In this document: positions 63,232 to 64,000 of the stretch, in pieces
Numbering within the stretch: position 1 is the stretch's first letter
Layout: each line of letters opens with the position of its first letter
Source of the DNA: CANMXU01 sp052030545
GTDB taxonomy: Bacteria > Pseudomonadota > Gammaproteobacteria > Enterobacterales > Alteromonadaceae
Length of the DNA: 64,000 nucleotides
Direction: 5' to 3'
Assembly (NCBI RefSeq): GCF_052030545.1
Contig: NZ_JBPDIH010000005.1
Location: forward strand, 62,001 to 126,000
Notes under the pieces: model-generated
Databases searched by the model: none
Told to the model about the DNA's origin: nothing
The model's input: the letters and a program-made list of their open reading frames with translations, nothing else
Program-made: the position numbers and the translations under genes

Positions 63232-63702
63232 ATGAACACACTTACCGTCGGCGACAACGCCCCGCTTTTTACTTTACTTGATGAAAATGAACAAGCCGTA
63301 TCTTTAGCAGATACTTTAAAAGAGCAACAAGTATTAGTGTATTTTTACCCAAAAGCCATGACACCAGGCTGTACAGTGCAAGCACAAGGTCTTCGTGACA
63401 TTAAAGCGGAACTTGCTAAGCATAATACGCGTGTATTTGGTATTAGCCCTGATGAACCTAAACGTTTAGCAAAATTTTGCCAGCGTGATGAACTCAACTT
63501 TACATTGCTTTCTGACGTTGATCATAAAGTAGCTGATGATTTCGGCGTTTGGGGCTTGAAAAAGTTCATGGGCAAAGAATACGACGGCATTCACCGCTTA
63601 AGCTTTTTAATTGGCCAAGACGGTAAAATTAGCCACGTATTTAATAAGTTTAAAACCAAAACCCACCATGAAGTGGTATTAGAAGTATTAGCGCAGCAAT
63701 AA
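63232..63702 (+). CDS. bcp: Thiol peroxidase Bcp (PrxQ)
   Basis: 156 residues, AhpC/TSA fold. Peroxidatic Cys47 in KAMTPGCTVQA. The resolving Cys five residues later in E. coli (position 52 here) is Gln, but Cys83 in KFCQRDELNF is present, matching the other PrxQ subclass that forms a Cys47-Cys83 disulfide. It reduces H2O2 and organic peroxides with thioredoxin. AAGGA ribosome-binding site; co-transcribed with gcvR. Confidence 0.95.
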   Translation: MNTLTVGDNAPLFTLLDENEQAVSLADTLKEQQVLVYFYPKAMTPGCTVQAQGLRDIKAELAKHNTRVFGISPDEPKRLAKFCQRDELNFTLLSDVDHKVADDFGVWGLKKFMGKEYDGIHRLSFLIGQDGKISHVFNKFKTKTHHEVVLEVLAQQ

Positions 63703-63771
63703 TTGGCAAGGTAACAGCACAATAAGCGTGTAAGGCACTTTGTGTAACTGCCAAGTTTAATTAATAATTTT

Positions 63772-63816
63772 AAAACGGTCTTCGAATTCGATCATGAATC
63801 AATTCAAGGCCGTTTT
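63772..63816. terminator. bcp terminator
   Basis: AAAACGGtCTTcGAATT / AATTCAAGGCCGTTTT with a 12-nt loop, 70 bp after bcp; T-rich on the plus strand. Confidence 0.7.
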
Positions 63817-63844
63817 CTAATTTATTATCAGAATTGTCCTGTTA

Positions 63845-63970
63845 TTAGTGACTTGCCGCTAAAGTAGCGCTTTTAATACAATAGCTAAATTTGGTATCTG
63901 CTAAGATTTGAGCTAAATTATTTTCAGCCCAAACCGATTTACCATCAACAACTATTTCTAGTGGGGTCAT
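63845..63970 (-). CDS. Small protein of 41 residues, end-overlapping with the edge gene
   Basis: Reads MTPLEIVVDGKSVWAENN and ends SATLAASH. Its ATG overlaps the stop of the gene cut by the window edge (ATGA), suggesting translational coupling. No recognised family. Alternatively a frameshifted tail of the upstream gene. Confidence 0.35.
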   Translation of the reverse strand: MTPLEIVVDGKSVWAENNLAQILADTKFSYCIKSATLAASH

Positions 63971-64000
63971 TCATTTTTGTAGTAATCCATCCATTCGTCC
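63967..64000 (-). CDS. 3' end of a gene running off the window
   Basis: Only the last 10 codons are present, DEWMDYYKNE plus TGA, on the minus strand. Product cannot be named. Confidence 0.35.
   Translation of the reverse strand, partial: DEWMDYYKNE

Overview
The window reads as a continuous piece of chromosome from an AT-rich marine gammaproteobacterium of the Alteromonadales, most likely Colwelliaceae (Colwellia/Thalassotalea type). This is inferred from gene content and synteny: the holB-pilZ-tatD, yfbV/ackA-pta, yffB-dapE and gcvR-bcp neighbourhoods, an AcnD/PrpF-type methylcitrate operon, a long TonB-dependent receptor beside a sulfatase, and intergenic elements with TAWTACCAA ends. No rRNA, tRNA, prophage, transposase gene or CRISPR array was seen.

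Layout. 0.2-7.1 kb (minus strand): a glycosyltransferase-like protein, miaE, a giant exported protein built from about 22 thrombospondin type-3 calcium repeats, and a small beta-barrel protein. 7.2-14.5 kb (minus): GntR regulator-prpB-prpC-acnD-prpF, the 2-methylcitrate route for propionyl-CoA, with two operator-like palindromes upstream of the regulator. 14.7-18.7 kb: a fused SpmA/SpmB-like membrane protein, a gene-free stretch holding a probable plus-strand small RNA and a palindromic repeat element, then tatD, pilZ and holB. 18.9-20.5 kb: a three-gene operon with a HupE/UreJ-like membrane protein. 21.3-28.7 kb: TonB-dependent receptor, sulfatase lipoprotein, bluB and a porin. 29.0-35.0 kb: a purine-salvage/catabolism set (NCS2-type permease, Tsx-like channel, alanine/ureidoglycine-glyoxylate aminotransferase, RutR-like TetR regulator, guanine deaminase). 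35.1-38.4 kb: an ABC-2 exporter in operon with a secreted pyroglutamyl-peptidase-like protein whose nucleophile is Ser instead of Cys. 38.8 kb: asnB.

40.7-50.6 kb looks like an accessory region: a MerR regulator fused to a methyltransferase, an alpha/beta hydrolase, a frameshifted membrane gene, AraC-SDR-EthD-FrnE, LysR/pirin/isochorismatase-like genes, a GNAT, and three diverged copies of one intergenic repeat. 50.7-52.7 kb is a two-gene unit resembling a chemoreceptor split into sensor and signalling proteins. 52.9-63.7 kb is core genome: rlmA, yfbV, ackA-pta, yffB-dapE-M15 peptidase-small membrane protein, bamC, gcvR, bcp. The right edge cuts a minus-strand gene.

The observations I rate highest are the orphan small-RNA locus at 16.1 kb, the AAGCTNN heptamer arrays that directly follow two stop codons, the Ser-for-Cys pyroglutamyl-peptidase homologue in an exporter operon, three structured terminal-inverted-repeat elements, and the MerR-methyltransferase fusion. 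I found no clear-cut new defence or catalytic system. All family calls come from reading sequence; no database search was run.
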